Positions 12,041 to 21,611 of a stretch of 64,000 nucleotides of DNA are shown in pieces. The position numbers and the translations under genes are program-made. This DNA is from an uncultured Eggerthellaceae bacterium (GTDB lineage Bacteria; Actinomycetota; Coriobacteriia; Coriobacteriales; Eggerthellaceae). Position 1 is the first letter of the stretch; each line of letters starts with the position of its first letter. The stretch covers positions 1 through 64,000 of the forward strand of contig CAJOIP010000021.1 of NCBI GenBank assembly GCA_905234785.1, given 5' to 3'. The notes beneath the pieces were generated by a model. It searched no databases. It saw nothing but the letters and a program-made list of their open reading frames with translations, and was not told the origin of the DNA.

Positions 12041-13111
12041 TCAGCAGGCAATCGCCCGCCAATATGCGATGCTCGGCACCACGCTCTGGCAAAAAGCGAT
12101 TGCCGGGGCGGATTTACCGCAATTCAACCGGCTTCTCGTCATCGCAGAACGTGACGGCGCTTCGACGAGCTGGTTGAACGGTCCGCGGTTGAGGACGCCT
12201 GTGAGCGGGTCGGTTTCAGCCTCATGCTTCAACGACGCCCTGCGCTTCTGCGCTTCGGCCAGCAGGCTGTTGTAAGCAACCGCCACACGCCTGATCTCAT
12301 AGCTTCCGACCACGTCGAAGGGGCGCTCTTCCCTCAGGTTCTTCTCATGTGCCCGCATCGGCCGCATCACCAGGAAATAGTTCGAGATGGTGGCGAACGC
12401 CACCAGAAGCAGGAGCAGCACGGTTATGACCACCTGCATGAAGAGGAGCCTGTCGGTCGCGCGCTCGTGGTCGAGCACCTTCTGCTCGAGGCCGCGGACA
12501 AGCTCGCCGGCGCAATTGTCGACGTCTTGCAGGATGATGCCCTTCATGTCGCGGTACGCATCGCCGAGGACCATCGATTGCGCAAGCGCCCTCTTCTCGG
12601 AAGCCGTCAGCACCTCGTCTTCGGCGCTTATACCGACTGCGGCGAGCTGATCGGGAAGCGGGGTCACGCCGACGGCCTCCGCCGTGAGCTTCATGGCGTA
12701 CATCTCGGTTTCCGCGAGCTCGTTCGACTCCGCAAGGGCCGCGGTCAGCTCCGCAGTGGCGTTCGCGTCCCCGCCTTCCGATCCGAGGGTCGTCACGGCG
12801 ACATCGCGGCGCTTCGTGACGTAGAGCTCCTCGAAGTACGCGTCCAGGTAGCCTCTCTCGCCCGTCATCACGAACATGCGGCATTGCGTCGTGAGGTAGT
12901 CGGAAGCGATGCGCAGCTCGGTGGCGGCGCTGGCGCACTCGTTGTAGCGGGAGTGCACGTGCTCCGACTGGTTGCTCGATTGCACGAGGCGCCCCACGAC
13001 GACGATCGACACGATGACGAGAATCGCCGCGATGACGACCGATATCGTGTTCAGGACCTGAATCTTGGGCGCATGAATATCCGGTTCGGAAACCTTGTCT
13101 GTATCGCTCAC
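12041..13111 (-). pseudogene. Membrane sensor protein with C-terminally truncated GGDEF domain
   Basis: Domain starts (ETDPLTGVLNRGPFNQLVEA) then becomes unrelated sequence and stops; no GGDEF motif. Confidence 0.65.
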
Positions 13112-13247
13112 AACGCCCTCCCCCGAAGCATGTAGAGCTACCTGCGAGGATGCGTCACGCGCAGCCTCGCGCCCTCCCGATATGGTGAAGCGCGGTTCAT
13201 AATAGAGATAGCGGCACCGCTATTCTGCGGAAATCTGCATTCGGCCT

Positions 13248-14486
13248 TCAAAATGTTGACGAATTGGGATTTCTGACGAGGGCTGCTACCGTTTCGATGT
13301 GGTCGGTATGCGGGAACATGTCGACCGGCTGCACCACCCGGGTTGGGTAACCGCGCTGGGCCAGGTGGCGCAGGTCGCGCACCTGGGTTTCGGGATTGCA
13401 GCTGACGTAGACGATGCGCTGTGGCGCAAGGCGTGCGCACGCATCGAGGAACTCGGGCGTCGAGCCTGCGCGCGGCGGGTCCATGAGCACCACGTCGGCA
13501 TGTTCGCCTGCCGCCGCCATGTCGTGCATGAACGCCGTCGCGTCTGCGACGACGAAACGGGCGTTCTCGATGCCGTTGTGGCGCGCGTTCTCGCGGGCGT
13601 CGCGAATGGCCGATTCCACCGAATCGACGCCTATCACCTGCACAGCCCCGCGCTTTGCGGCCACCAGCCCGATGGTTCCCGTGCCGCAGTACGCGTCGAT
13701 GACCTTGGAAGGCTCGCCTAGCCCGGCGGGAGCGGCCCCCTTCGGGCCGACGAGGCCCGCCAGCTGCATCGCCGTTTCGTACAGCACCGTGGTCTGCACG
13801 GCGTTCACCTGGTAGAACGATTGCGAAGAAATGCGGAAGCTCAGCCCGCAGAGCGTGTCCAGGATGAACCCCGGCCCGTACAGGCGGCGTTCGTCTTTCC
13901 CCAAGATGACGTTGGTCTGGCGCGTGTTCACGTTCTGCACGATCGTGGTGATGAACGGGCAGCGCTTCACGAGCGCGCGGCAAAACGCCTTCGACGCCGG
14001 GAATTCGTCGGCGTTCGTGACGAGCGTCACGAGCACTTCGGCACTTTCGTGCCCCACGCGCACGACCACGTGGCGCATGAACCCGGTGTGGCGGTCTTCG
14101 TCGTAGGGCTCGATGCGGTGCTTGCGCATGAGCTGGCGAATGGAGCGCACGACCTGCTGCGCCTGCTCGTTTTCGACCAGGCAGCCATCGGTGCTCACGA
14201 GCTTGTGCGTGCCGGCGGCGTACATGCCCGTCAGGATTTCGCGGCCGCCGTTAGGCCCGCGCTTTCCCGGCGCGAACGGCGAGATGACCTTGTTGCGGTA
14301 GTGGAACGGCTCGTCCATGCCGATGATGGGCCGCAGCTCGGCGTTTGCGAGGGCCTCGCCCGAAAACAGTTCCGCCACCCGCGCGTCCTTCGCCTTCAGC
14401 TGCTCGGCGTATGGCTCGCCCACATGCTGACACGCCCCGCACGCGCGGGACACGGCGCATTCGAGTTTTGACGATTGGTTGACCAT
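13248..14486 (-). CDS. 23S rRNA (uracil-5-)-methyltransferase, RumA/RlmD type
   Basis: CGACQH Fe-S region, DAYCGTGTIGL, DPPRAG, VYVSCNPET. Confidence 0.9.
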   Translation of the reverse strand: MVNQSSKLECAVSRACGACQHVGEPYAEQLKAKDARVAELFSGEALANAELRPIIGMDEPFHYRNKVISPFAPGKRGPNGGREILTGMYAAGTHKLVSTDGCLVENEQAQQVVRSIRQLMRKHRIEPYDEDRHTGFMRHVVVRVGHESAEVLVTLVTNADEFPASKAFCRALVKRCPFITTIVQNVNTRQTNVILGKDERRLYGPGFILDTLCGLSFRISSQSFYQVNAVQTTVLYETAMQLAGLVGPKGAAPAGLGEPSKVIDAYCGTGTIGLVAAKRGAVQVIGVDSVESAIRDARENARHNGIENARFVVADATAFMHDMAAAGEHADVVLMDPPRAGSTPEFLDACARLAPQRIVYVSCNPETQVRDLRHLAQRGYPTRVVQPVDMFPHTDHIETVAALVRNPNSSTF

Positions 14487-14545
14487 GCCGCTCCTCCAGT
14501 TGAAAACATGATACCTTCCTGTTGGAAGCACGATGAGGAGCCGCC

Positions 14546-14914
14546 ATGAATTTCATCATCCGTTGGATCGCAACCGCCATCGCCGTGGGCGCAGCCGTCT
14601 GGCTCGTGCCGGGCATCACCACCGTGGGCAGCGACGCCACCATAGCCATCGCCGTCGGCGCGCTCGTGCTGTCGCTCATCAACATCGTGTTGAAGCCGAT
14701 CCTGCAGGTCATCAGCTTGCCCATCACCGTGCTGACGCTGGGCGTCTTCTACGTCATCGTGAACGCCCTGCTGCTGGAATTGGCGGCATGGGCTGCCACC
14801 GGCCTGTTCGGCAGCGGCATCGCCGTCGACGGGTTCGGCGCGGCGTTCATCGGCAGCATCATCATCAGCATCGTGAGCGCCATCGTGAACAGCGTTCTCG
14901 GCGGCAAGGATTAA
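14546..14914 (+). CDS. Phage-holin-4/YvlD-like membrane protein
   Basis: 122-aa hydrophobic protein, four predicted TM segments, family-like LINIVLKPILQVISLPITVLTLG. Confidence 0.8.
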   Translation: MNFIIRWIATAIAVGAAVWLVPGITTVGSDATIAIAVGALVLSLINIVLKPILQVISLPITVLTLGVFYVIVNALLLELAAWAATGLFGSGIAVDGFGAAFIGSIIISIVSAIVNSVLGGKD

Positions 14915-15100
14915 GACCGCGAAGCCGAAACGTCGTTTTTGCCGGTAAATGTACGGCTAGATACGTTTCCGCGCATACATTTCCAGCGATTCTTGGCTTA
15001 TGTACGACTTAGAAGGTTGTCAGGCGTACATTTCCCTTTCGGAATGTCGTTTTCACTCGCCAAACCTGAATCGGCTACGCAGCAAGCCAATAAATTACCA

Positions 15101-15520
15101 TTACAGGGTAGAAGCCTCGGTTGGCGGGGCAAAGGGCACGATGTGCCCGTTCGGAAACGCGGCGAGCATGCCGTGGTCGTTGCCCTTCAGCAGCTCCTCG
15201 GCAATGGCGGTTGCCGCCGCGCCGTACAGCGGATGCGACTGGTCGATGGGATGCGGCTCGGGCGAATTCCCCTGCTGTTCGGCAATGAGCACCACGAACA
15301 GCTGGCCGTTCAGGTCGTAGGCGTTCTGCCCGCGTGCCATGCCGATGCCGAGCATCTGCACGATCTTGTCGCGGTTCACGGCGTAGTCGGCGTAGTTGTC
15401 GGCGTCTTCGAGCGATTGCGTCTCGGAGTGTGCGAGGCAAATCTGCCAACCCAACAGCTGCGTCGGCTGCTGCGCACCGCCTGCATCGTAGTTGAACGTG
15501 TATCCCGCCAAGTCCGCCAT
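15101..15520 (-). CDS. Hypothetical protein
   Basis: 139-aa ORF in line with minus-strand neighbours; no family recognised. Confidence 0.55.
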   Translation of the reverse strand: MADLAGYTFNYDAGGAQQPTQLLGWQICLAHSETQSLEDADNYADYAVNRDKIVQMLGIGMARGQNAYDLNGQLFVVLIAEQQGNSPEPHPIDQSHPLYGAAATAIAEELLKGNDHGMLAAFPNGHIVPFAPPTEASTL

Positions 15521-15538
15521 AATGCTGCAATCGTAGCA

Positions 15539-17083
15539 CTAGTCGGCCGGGAAGAACACGGCCCGCGTTTCGTCGTCGGGTTGCTTCGTCGCCAGCGAGC
15601 CGGCCACCATGAGCACGAGCGCCACGGGAATGCCGATGACGATCTGGTGCAGCCCGAACAGCTTGAAGCCGAGCGCCATGGCGATGCAATATGCCGCCGT
15701 GCCGCCGACCATCGACAGGATGGCGCCTTCTTTCGTGGCCCGCTTCCAGAACAGGCCGCACACGAGCACCCAGCAAAACGCCGTTTCCAAGCCGCCGAAC
15801 GCGAACATGTTGATCTTCCAAATGAGGTCGGGCGGCGTGATGGAAAGCACGAACACCGCAATGCCGATGAACAGCGTCATCGCATGGCTGACGATGCGCA
15901 CCACGCGGTCGTCGCGCACGGCGTCGGGCTTTCCTGAGGCGCCTCCGACCGGCACCGATTCTTGCACGTGGGCCCTCGGGTGGCGGTAGTTCAGCCACAC
16001 GTCCTTCACGATGGCCGACGACGCCGCGATGAGCAGCGACGACACGGTTGAGATCGACGCCGCGATGGGCCCGACGATGGCGATGCCCGCCAACCACGGC
16101 GGCAGCGTGGCGACGATGACCTGCGGGATGATGTTGTCGACCGAGCCGCCGTACGCCGCCAGGTCGTCGGTCAGCACGCCGGCCGAGAACGTGCCGAGCG
16201 CCGTCACGCCGATCATCATGAAGCCGATGATGACCGTGCCGAGCACCATGGCGTTGCGCATGGCTTTCATGTCCTTGAAGCCCATCGTGCGCACGACCGA
16301 CTGCGGCAGGCAGAACGTGAACACGCCGACGAGCAGCCACTGCGTGAAGTAGAGCCCCACGGGCATGCCGCCCGCGTCGAGCGGTTCGAGCATCTCGGGG
16401 TGGTTGGCCGCGATGGTGTCCATGACCTGCTCGTAGCCGCCGCCAGCAGTGAAGATGCCGCCCGCCAGCACCACGATGCCCACGAGCATGGCGATGCCGC
16501 AGAGCGCATCAGTGATGGCCACGCCGCGGAAGCCCCCCAGCGTGGTGAACGCGACCACCGCCACCGCGAAGATGACGAGCCCCGTGACGTACGAGTAGCC
16601 CGTCACGGCCGCGAACAGCTTCGCACCGCCCACGAACTGGGCGATCATGGTGGTGGCGAAGAACACGACGATGATGATGGCCGCCGCGTTGGCCAGCACG
16701 TTACTCTTGTAGCGCGCGCGGATGACGTCGATGACCGTGACCGCGCCGAGCTTGCGCGACACGAGCGCCATCTTCTTACCCATGAGGCCGTACAGCAAAA
16801 ACAGCGTCGTCACCTGCACGGCGGCCATGTACACCCAGCCGAAGCCCGTCTGCCACGCCTGCCCCGGGCCGCCCACGAACGAGCTCACGGAGCCGTACGT
16901 GGCGATGGTGGTCATGGCCAGCACGAACGCGCCGAGGCTGCGGTTTCCCAGGAAGTACTCGCCCACGAACCCGCCGCCTGCGGCCTTTGCAGCGCGGCTG
17001 CGGGAATACACGGCGATGCCGAGCGCGGCGGCGAGGAAGACGACGACGGGCACAAGCCCCGCCAAACCGGTGAGGCTACTCAT
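15539..17083 (-). CDS. panF: Sodium:solute symporter, pantothenate permease-like
   Basis: SSS-family topology, EYFLGNRSLGAFVLAMT; adjacent YhdT-like gene and coaX. Confidence 0.8.
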   Translation of the reverse strand: MSSLTGLAGLVPVVVFLAAALGIAVYSRSRAAKAAGGGFVGEYFLGNRSLGAFVLAMTTIATYGSVSSFVGGPGQAWQTGFGWVYMAAVQVTTLFLLYGLMGKKMALVSRKLGAVTVIDVIRARYKSNVLANAAAIIIVVFFATTMIAQFVGGAKLFAAVTGYSYVTGLVIFAVAVVAFTTLGGFRGVAITDALCGIAMLVGIVVLAGGIFTAGGGYEQVMDTIAANHPEMLEPLDAGGMPVGLYFTQWLLVGVFTFCLPQSVVRTMGFKDMKAMRNAMVLGTVIIGFMMIGVTALGTFSAGVLTDDLAAYGGSVDNIIPQVIVATLPPWLAGIAIVGPIAASISTVSSLLIAASSAIVKDVWLNYRHPRAHVQESVPVGGASGKPDAVRDDRVVRIVSHAMTLFIGIAVFVLSITPPDLIWKINMFAFGGLETAFCWVLVCGLFWKRATKEGAILSMVGGTAAYCIAMALGFKLFGLHQIVIGIPVALVLMVAGSLATKQPDDETRAVFFPAD

Positions 17084-17351
17084 GCGCCCCACCTTCTTCC
17101 ACGTCGTCGAGGTCGACGTCGGTGATGACGCGCCTGCTCATGACCACGGCCACGATGATGGCGACGATCCACGTGCCCACCGTTCCCGTGATGACCCACA
17201 GCGGCGTGTGGAACACTTCGATGCCCGTCGACGCGACGCCGAAGCCCAATGCGACCCAGGCGATGACCACGACGGCGAGCCCGACAAGCGTCGCCTTCGC
17301 CTCGCGGTTGGCCTGGCGCATCTTATCGGCATAAGATGCCCTGTTCTTCAT
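17076..17351 (-). CDS. YhdT-like small membrane protein
   Basis: Two-TM protein directly upstream of panF-like gene. Confidence 0.65.
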   Translation of the reverse strand: MKNRASYADKMRQANREAKATLVGLAVVVIAWVALGFGVASTGIEVFHTPLWVITGTVGTWIVAIIVAVVMSRRVITDVDLDDVEEGGAHE

Positions 17352-17500
17352 GATTGCCTCTTTCGTATATCCGCTTCCCCTTCGTTCGGGAAGTCGGGTT
17401 ACGATGCGAACTATAACGCACTTCACGTGGCCAGGCTATTGCTACACTGTATACGGTTGGTTAACGGACGGTGCACGGCATCGCGCGACGGAGGACGGAC

Positions 17501-18274
17501 ATGGGCAACTCGACACTGCTTGCCGTGAACGTGGGCAATTCGGAAACGGCGATGGGGCTGTTTGACGACGGGGAGCTTTTAGGCCAGTTCGCCATCGCCA
17601 CGGCCACGAGCACCACAGCCGATGAAGCCGAGCAGGCCATCTGGTCGTTTTTGCAGATGCGCGACGTGCCCGAGCCAGTCGAAGCCATCATGTGCTCGGT
17701 CGTACCGTCGCTTTCTTCCACGTGGGGCGCGGCGCTGGAATCGCTCGTTGGAAAGCGCCCGCTCGTCGTGGGCCCCGGCCTGAAAAGCGGCATGCGCCTC
17801 GGTTACAAGGACCCCGGCCAGATGGGCGGCGATCGCGTTGCCTGCGCCGTGGCCGCGCGCGAGCTGTTCGGAAGCCCGGTCATCGTCGCCGATTTCGGCA
17901 CGGCAACGAGTTTCACCGTCGTGGACGAGAAGGAGTCGCTGCTCGGTGGCGCCATCGCCCCGGGCATCCGCGTGGGCATGGAGGCGCTCAGCGATTCTGC
18001 CGCCCAGCTTGCGGAAACCGACCTCCAGGCTCCGCGCCAGGCCATCGGCCGCAGCACGGCCGACGCCATCCGGTCGGGGGTCGTGTTTGGCGAAGCCGCG
18101 CGCGCCGACGGTCTCGTCGAGGCTATGTGGGACGAGCTTGGCTACGAGACCGCCCTGGTCGCAACCGGACGCTTCGCGCACGTTGCTTGTGCGGTTTCCC
18201 GCCACGACTTCAACCAGCGCGACGACCTGACATTGCAGGGCCTTCGCCTCATCTTCAACGCAAACCGGAAGTAG
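17501..18274 (+). CDS. coaX: Type III pantothenate kinase
   Basis: LLAVNVGNSETAMGLFDD and GGAIAPGIRVGMEAL motifs. Confidence 0.9.
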   Translation: MGNSTLLAVNVGNSETAMGLFDDGELLGQFAIATATSTTADEAEQAIWSFLQMRDVPEPVEAIMCSVVPSLSSTWGAALESLVGKRPLVVGPGLKSGMRLGYKDPGQMGGDRVACAVAARELFGSPVIVADFGTATSFTVVDEKESLLGGAIAPGIRVGMEALSDSAAQLAETDLQAPRQAIGRSTADAIRSGVVFGEAARADGLVEAMWDELGYETALVATGRFAHVACAVSRHDFNQRDDLTLQGLRLIFNANRK

Positions 18275-18316
18275 CAGCGCAGGGGCGAGTGCGGAACTTT
18301 CAATCACGGGCGTCGC

Positions 18317-18591
18317 GGGGTGCAGAACCCGTATTTTCGCGCACTGCGAGGTGCAAAACCCACAATTTGGAACACCCGGTGCACGAGATTCGGGGTCTTG
18401 CACCCAGCCTCATGCATACGAAAGTTTGTGAACTGGGAAAACGCATGATGGCGAAGGGCTCAATGCCTCATTTCAGGTGCAAAATTCGCATTCTGAAGCA
18501 TCGAGTGCACGAGATTGCGGGTTCTGCACCCGCAACGCACGAGATTGCGGGTCCTGCACCCCGCAGTGCGCGAGATTACGGGTCCTGCACC
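18317..18591. repeat. Intergenic repeat tract built on GTGCAGRACCCGYAATCTCGTGC, in both orientations
   Basis: GAGATTGCGGGTYCTGCACC at 18511, 18541 and 18572, diverged copies at 18385 and inverted copies from 18317; 54-nt hairpins with GTGCA..TGCAC ends. Confidence 0.75.
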
Positions 18592-18680
18592 TCGGCGTTA
18601 TGCAGCAAAAGCGTTCCTGATGCAATAAGCCGCGGCTAGCACGACCATGAAACAGAGCGCCAAACAAGTATCCTGTGCGT

Positions 18681-19334
18681 CTATAGGAAGTCGGCGGGGT
18701 TCAGGGCTGTGAAGTCGTCGATGACCCTGTCCGCGTAACGGCCGAGCTCTTCGTGGGTGCCGCAGCGATCGGAGCTGTGGACGCCGATTGCGTGCAGGCC
18801 CGTTTCGTGCGCCGTTTGCACGGCGTACCAGCTGTCGTCGAACAGCCACGTGTCAGCAGGGTCGGTGCCAAGCAGCGCGCAGACACGCTGGAAGGTTTCG
18901 GGGTTGCGCTTCGTCCAACCGCGATCCTCAGCCGAGATGATGAGGTCGCCTTCGAAGTACTGCTTCAGGTCCGCATGCCCAAGGCCAGCCTGCAAGAACT
19001 CCTGGGGACTCGACGAGAGCACGCACATAGGCGCCCCGGCGCTGTGAAGGGCCGCCACGAACTCGGTGACGCCGGGGTTCGGCTGCACCTTGTTGCGGTA
19101 CGAGTCGATCATGTAGTCGACAATCGTGCGCGCGACCTCGTCCCCGCTGCCCATGACGCCGAACTTGTCATGGAACCAATCGCCGGCTTCTTCGAGCGTC
19201 AGCGTGTTCAGCTCGTCGCGCTCGTCTTTCGTCAGCTTCGCGCCGACCATGTCGAGCACGTACTGCTCGGAGTCGAACCAGAGGTTGATGCTGTCGAGCA
19301 GGCAGCCGTCCATGTCGAAGATGAAGCCGGCCAC
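18681..19334 (-). CDS. HAD-superfamily hydrolase
   Basis: FDMDGCLLDS and CVLSSSPQEFLQAGL motifs. Confidence 0.85.
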   Translation of the reverse strand: MAGFIFDMDGCLLDSINLWFDSEQYVLDMVGAKLTKDERDELNTLTLEEAGDWFHDKFGVMGSGDEVARTIVDYMIDSYRNKVQPNPGVTEFVAALHSAGAPMCVLSSSPQEFLQAGLGHADLKQYFEGDLIISAEDRGWTKRNPETFQRVCALLGTDPADTWLFDDSWYAVQTAHETGLHAIGVHSSDRCGTHEELGRYADRVIDDFTALNPADFL

Positions 19335-20618
19335 TTAGTCCTCCACGCGAATGACGGTCGGGTCGACGAGCAGCATGTCCTCCATGGCGGCGAGCTCGGC
19401 CAACGCCGTGCGGATGTTCTTCTCGCGGGCGGTGTGCGTGACGAAGATCAGGTTCACGGCATCGCGCTCGCGCGTGCCCTCCTGCACGACCGAGCGCAGC
19501 GACACGCCATGCCTCGCAAAGACCTCGGCCGCCGCGGCGAGCACGCCCGTGCGGTCGGGCACGACGAAGCGGATGTAGTAGCGGGTCTCGAGGTTGTCCA
19601 TGGGGACGATGGGCAGCTTGTCGGTGCACGTGCAGCCGACGATCGGCGGCACGCCCAGCGTGATGTGGCGCGACACTTCCAGCACGTCGCCCATGACGGC
19701 GCTCGCCGCCGGGCCCGAACCCGCGCCGGCGCCGAAGAACATCGTCTCGCCCACGGAATCGCCCGTGACGTAGATGGCGTTGTCGACGCCGTTCACGTGC
19801 GCGAGCTGGTGGGTGCGCGGGATCATCGTGGGGTGCACGCGCACGTCGACACCCTCGGGCAGGCGGTGCCCGATGGCGAGCAGCTTCACGGCGTAACCCA
19901 TGTCGCGGGCCGTCGCCAGGTCGATGGGCTGGATGTTGCGGATGCCCTCGTTGTGCACGTCGCTCATGACCACGCGCGAGTTGAAGGCGATGGAGGCCAG
20001 GATGGCGATCTTGGCCGCGGCGTCGAAGCCGTCCACGTCGGCGGTCGGGTCGGCCTCGGCGAAGCCCTTCGCCTGCGCCTCGGCGAGCACCTCGTCGTAG
20101 GGCATGCCGTCTTCGTCCATGCGCGTGAGCATGTAGTTGGTGGTGCCGTTGACAATGCCGAGCACCGAGGAGATCTCGTTGGAGATGAGCGAGTGCTTCA
20201 GCGGGTCGATGATGGGGATGCCGCCGCCGACGCTGGCCTCGAAGGCGATTTCCACGCCAGCCTCGTCGGCCAGGTGGAAGATCTCCTCGCCGGCCGTGGC
20301 CATGAGCGCCTTGTTGGCGGTGACCACGTGCTTGCCGTTCTTCAGCGCCTCGGTGACGATGGCATGCGCCACGCCCGTGCCGCCGATGAGCTCGATGACC
20401 AGGTCGATTTCGGGGTCGGTCGTGATGTCGTGGAAATCGCTCGTGAACAGGTGGCCCACGCCGTGCGCCTCGGCTTCGGCGGGGTCGAGCGAGCACACGC
20501 GAGCAAGCTCGATGTCGATGCCGTAATGGCGAATGAAATCATCACGATGCTTCTGGATGATGTCGATGCAGCCGCCGCCCACGGTGCCGGTGCCGACAAG
20601 GCCGATTCTCACAGGCAT
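19335..20618 (-). CDS. hom: Homoserine dehydrogenase with C-terminal ACT region
   Basis: GLVGTGTVGGG, VNGTTNYMLTRM, PTADVDGFDAAAKIAILASIAF. Confidence 0.93.
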   Translation of the reverse strand: MPVRIGLVGTGTVGGGCIDIIQKHRDDFIRHYGIDIELARVCSLDPAEAEAHGVGHLFTSDFHDITTDPEIDLVIELIGGTGVAHAIVTEALKNGKHVVTANKALMATAGEEIFHLADEAGVEIAFEASVGGGIPIIDPLKHSLISNEISSVLGIVNGTTNYMLTRMDEDGMPYDEVLAEAQAKGFAEADPTADVDGFDAAAKIAILASIAFNSRVVMSDVHNEGIRNIQPIDLATARDMGYAVKLLAIGHRLPEGVDVRVHPTMIPRTHQLAHVNGVDNAIYVTGDSVGETMFFGAGAGSGPAASAVMGDVLEVSRHITLGVPPIVGCTCTDKLPIVPMDNLETRYYIRFVVPDRTGVLAAAAEVFARHGVSLRSVVQEGTRERDAVNLIFVTHTAREKNIRTALAELAAMEDMLLVDPTVIRVED

Positions 20619-20717
20619 GGTATCTCCGTTTCCCTACGCTGAAATTGAATGCACACCAGTATACCCGTCGATTCGCGCTCTGCGAATCGACTCGGCGAAA
20701 TGCGCATGAGACTGCTG

Positions 20718-20857
20718 GGGAAAGGGCCGCTGGCGGAGAGGGTGAGCGTTTGTCCTCGCACGCTCAGCGGCAATAGCGCATCAAAAACCGCAACAGCAAT
20801 CGCCGCTTCGCTTAGCTGCGGAATCGCGCTCATCCTCTTCGCCAGCGGCCCTTTCCC
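20718..20857. repeat. Long near-perfect inverted repeat (31-bp arms)
   Basis: GGGAAAGGGCCGCTGGCGGAGAGGGTGAGCG vs reverse complement of 20827-20857, 2 mismatches. Confidence 0.85.
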
Positions 20858-20863
20858 TGCGGC

Positions 20864-21520
20864 TTATTCGCGGGCGTTGTTGCTGGCGAGGTATAGAAGC
20901 GCGTTGCAGATGGCGGCGGCGACGTTGCTGCCGCCCTTGCGGCCGCGCGCCACGATGTGCGGCACGTCGAGCTCGCAGATGAGCTCCTTCGACTCGACCA
21001 CGTTCACGAAGCCGACGGGAACGCCGACGATGAGCGCGGGCGGGCACGGCATCTCGCCTGCCTGCAGCATCTCGTAGAGGCGCACGAGGGCCGTCGGCGC
21101 GTTTCCCACGGCGTAGATGAGCGGCTTGCCGAGCGCGGCGGCGCGTTCCATGCACACGGCCGAGCGCGTGAGGCCGCGCTCCTTCGCCTCGGCTGCCACG
21201 TCCGGATCGGAGATGAAGTTGAAGACCTCGCCGCCGAATTTCGCGAGCACGCGCTTGTTGATGCCCGACGCCGCCATCTTCGTGTCGGTGACGATGGAGC
21301 AGCCGCCCTTCAACGCCTCGACCCCGATGGTGGTCGCATGCGGCGAGAACACCAGGTTGTCGGCGTAGTCGAAATCGGCCGACGTGTGGATGACGCGCTT
21401 CACGACGAGCTCGTTTTCCGGGTCGAGCGCGCGCCCGCCCAACTCGGCCGTGATGATCTCGAAGCTGCGCGCCTCGATGTCGGCCGGCTTCACGAACTGC
21501 AACTTGTCTAGGCTGCTCAT
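20864..21520 (-). CDS. cbiC: Precorrin-8X/cobalt-precorrin-8 methylmutase
   Basis: RVIHTSADFDY and GVPVGFVNVVESKELI motifs. Confidence 0.92.
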   Translation of the reverse strand: MSSLDKLQFVKPADIEARSFEIITAELGGRALDPENELVVKRVIHTSADFDYADNLVFSPHATTIGVEALKGGCSIVTDTKMAASGINKRVLAKFGGEVFNFISDPDVAAEAKERGLTRSAVCMERAAALGKPLIYAVGNAPTALVRLYEMLQAGEMPCPPALIVGVPVGFVNVVESKELICELDVPHIVARGRKGGSNVAAAICNALLYLASNNARE

Positions 21521-21611
21521 GTTTCCTCTTCTCCTTCGGGCAATGTGCTCGATTCGTCACTACGCTTCGCGGAGATTCCTCGCTGCGCTCGGAATGACGA
21601 GCGGGCGTTGC

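Noticed and set aside
14915-15100. GTACATTTCC-like repeats in the gap after the YvlD-like gene
   Set aside because: Short and too few to separate from chance.
18511-18591. Possible CRISPR array from 30-31 bp spaced repeats
   Set aside because: Repeats are essentially contiguous, imperfect, lack unique spacers, occur in both orientations, and no cas genes are nearby.
18753-20642. 629-aa plus-strand ORF
   Set aside because: Shadow of the HAD and homoserine dehydrogenase genes; no recognisable motifs.
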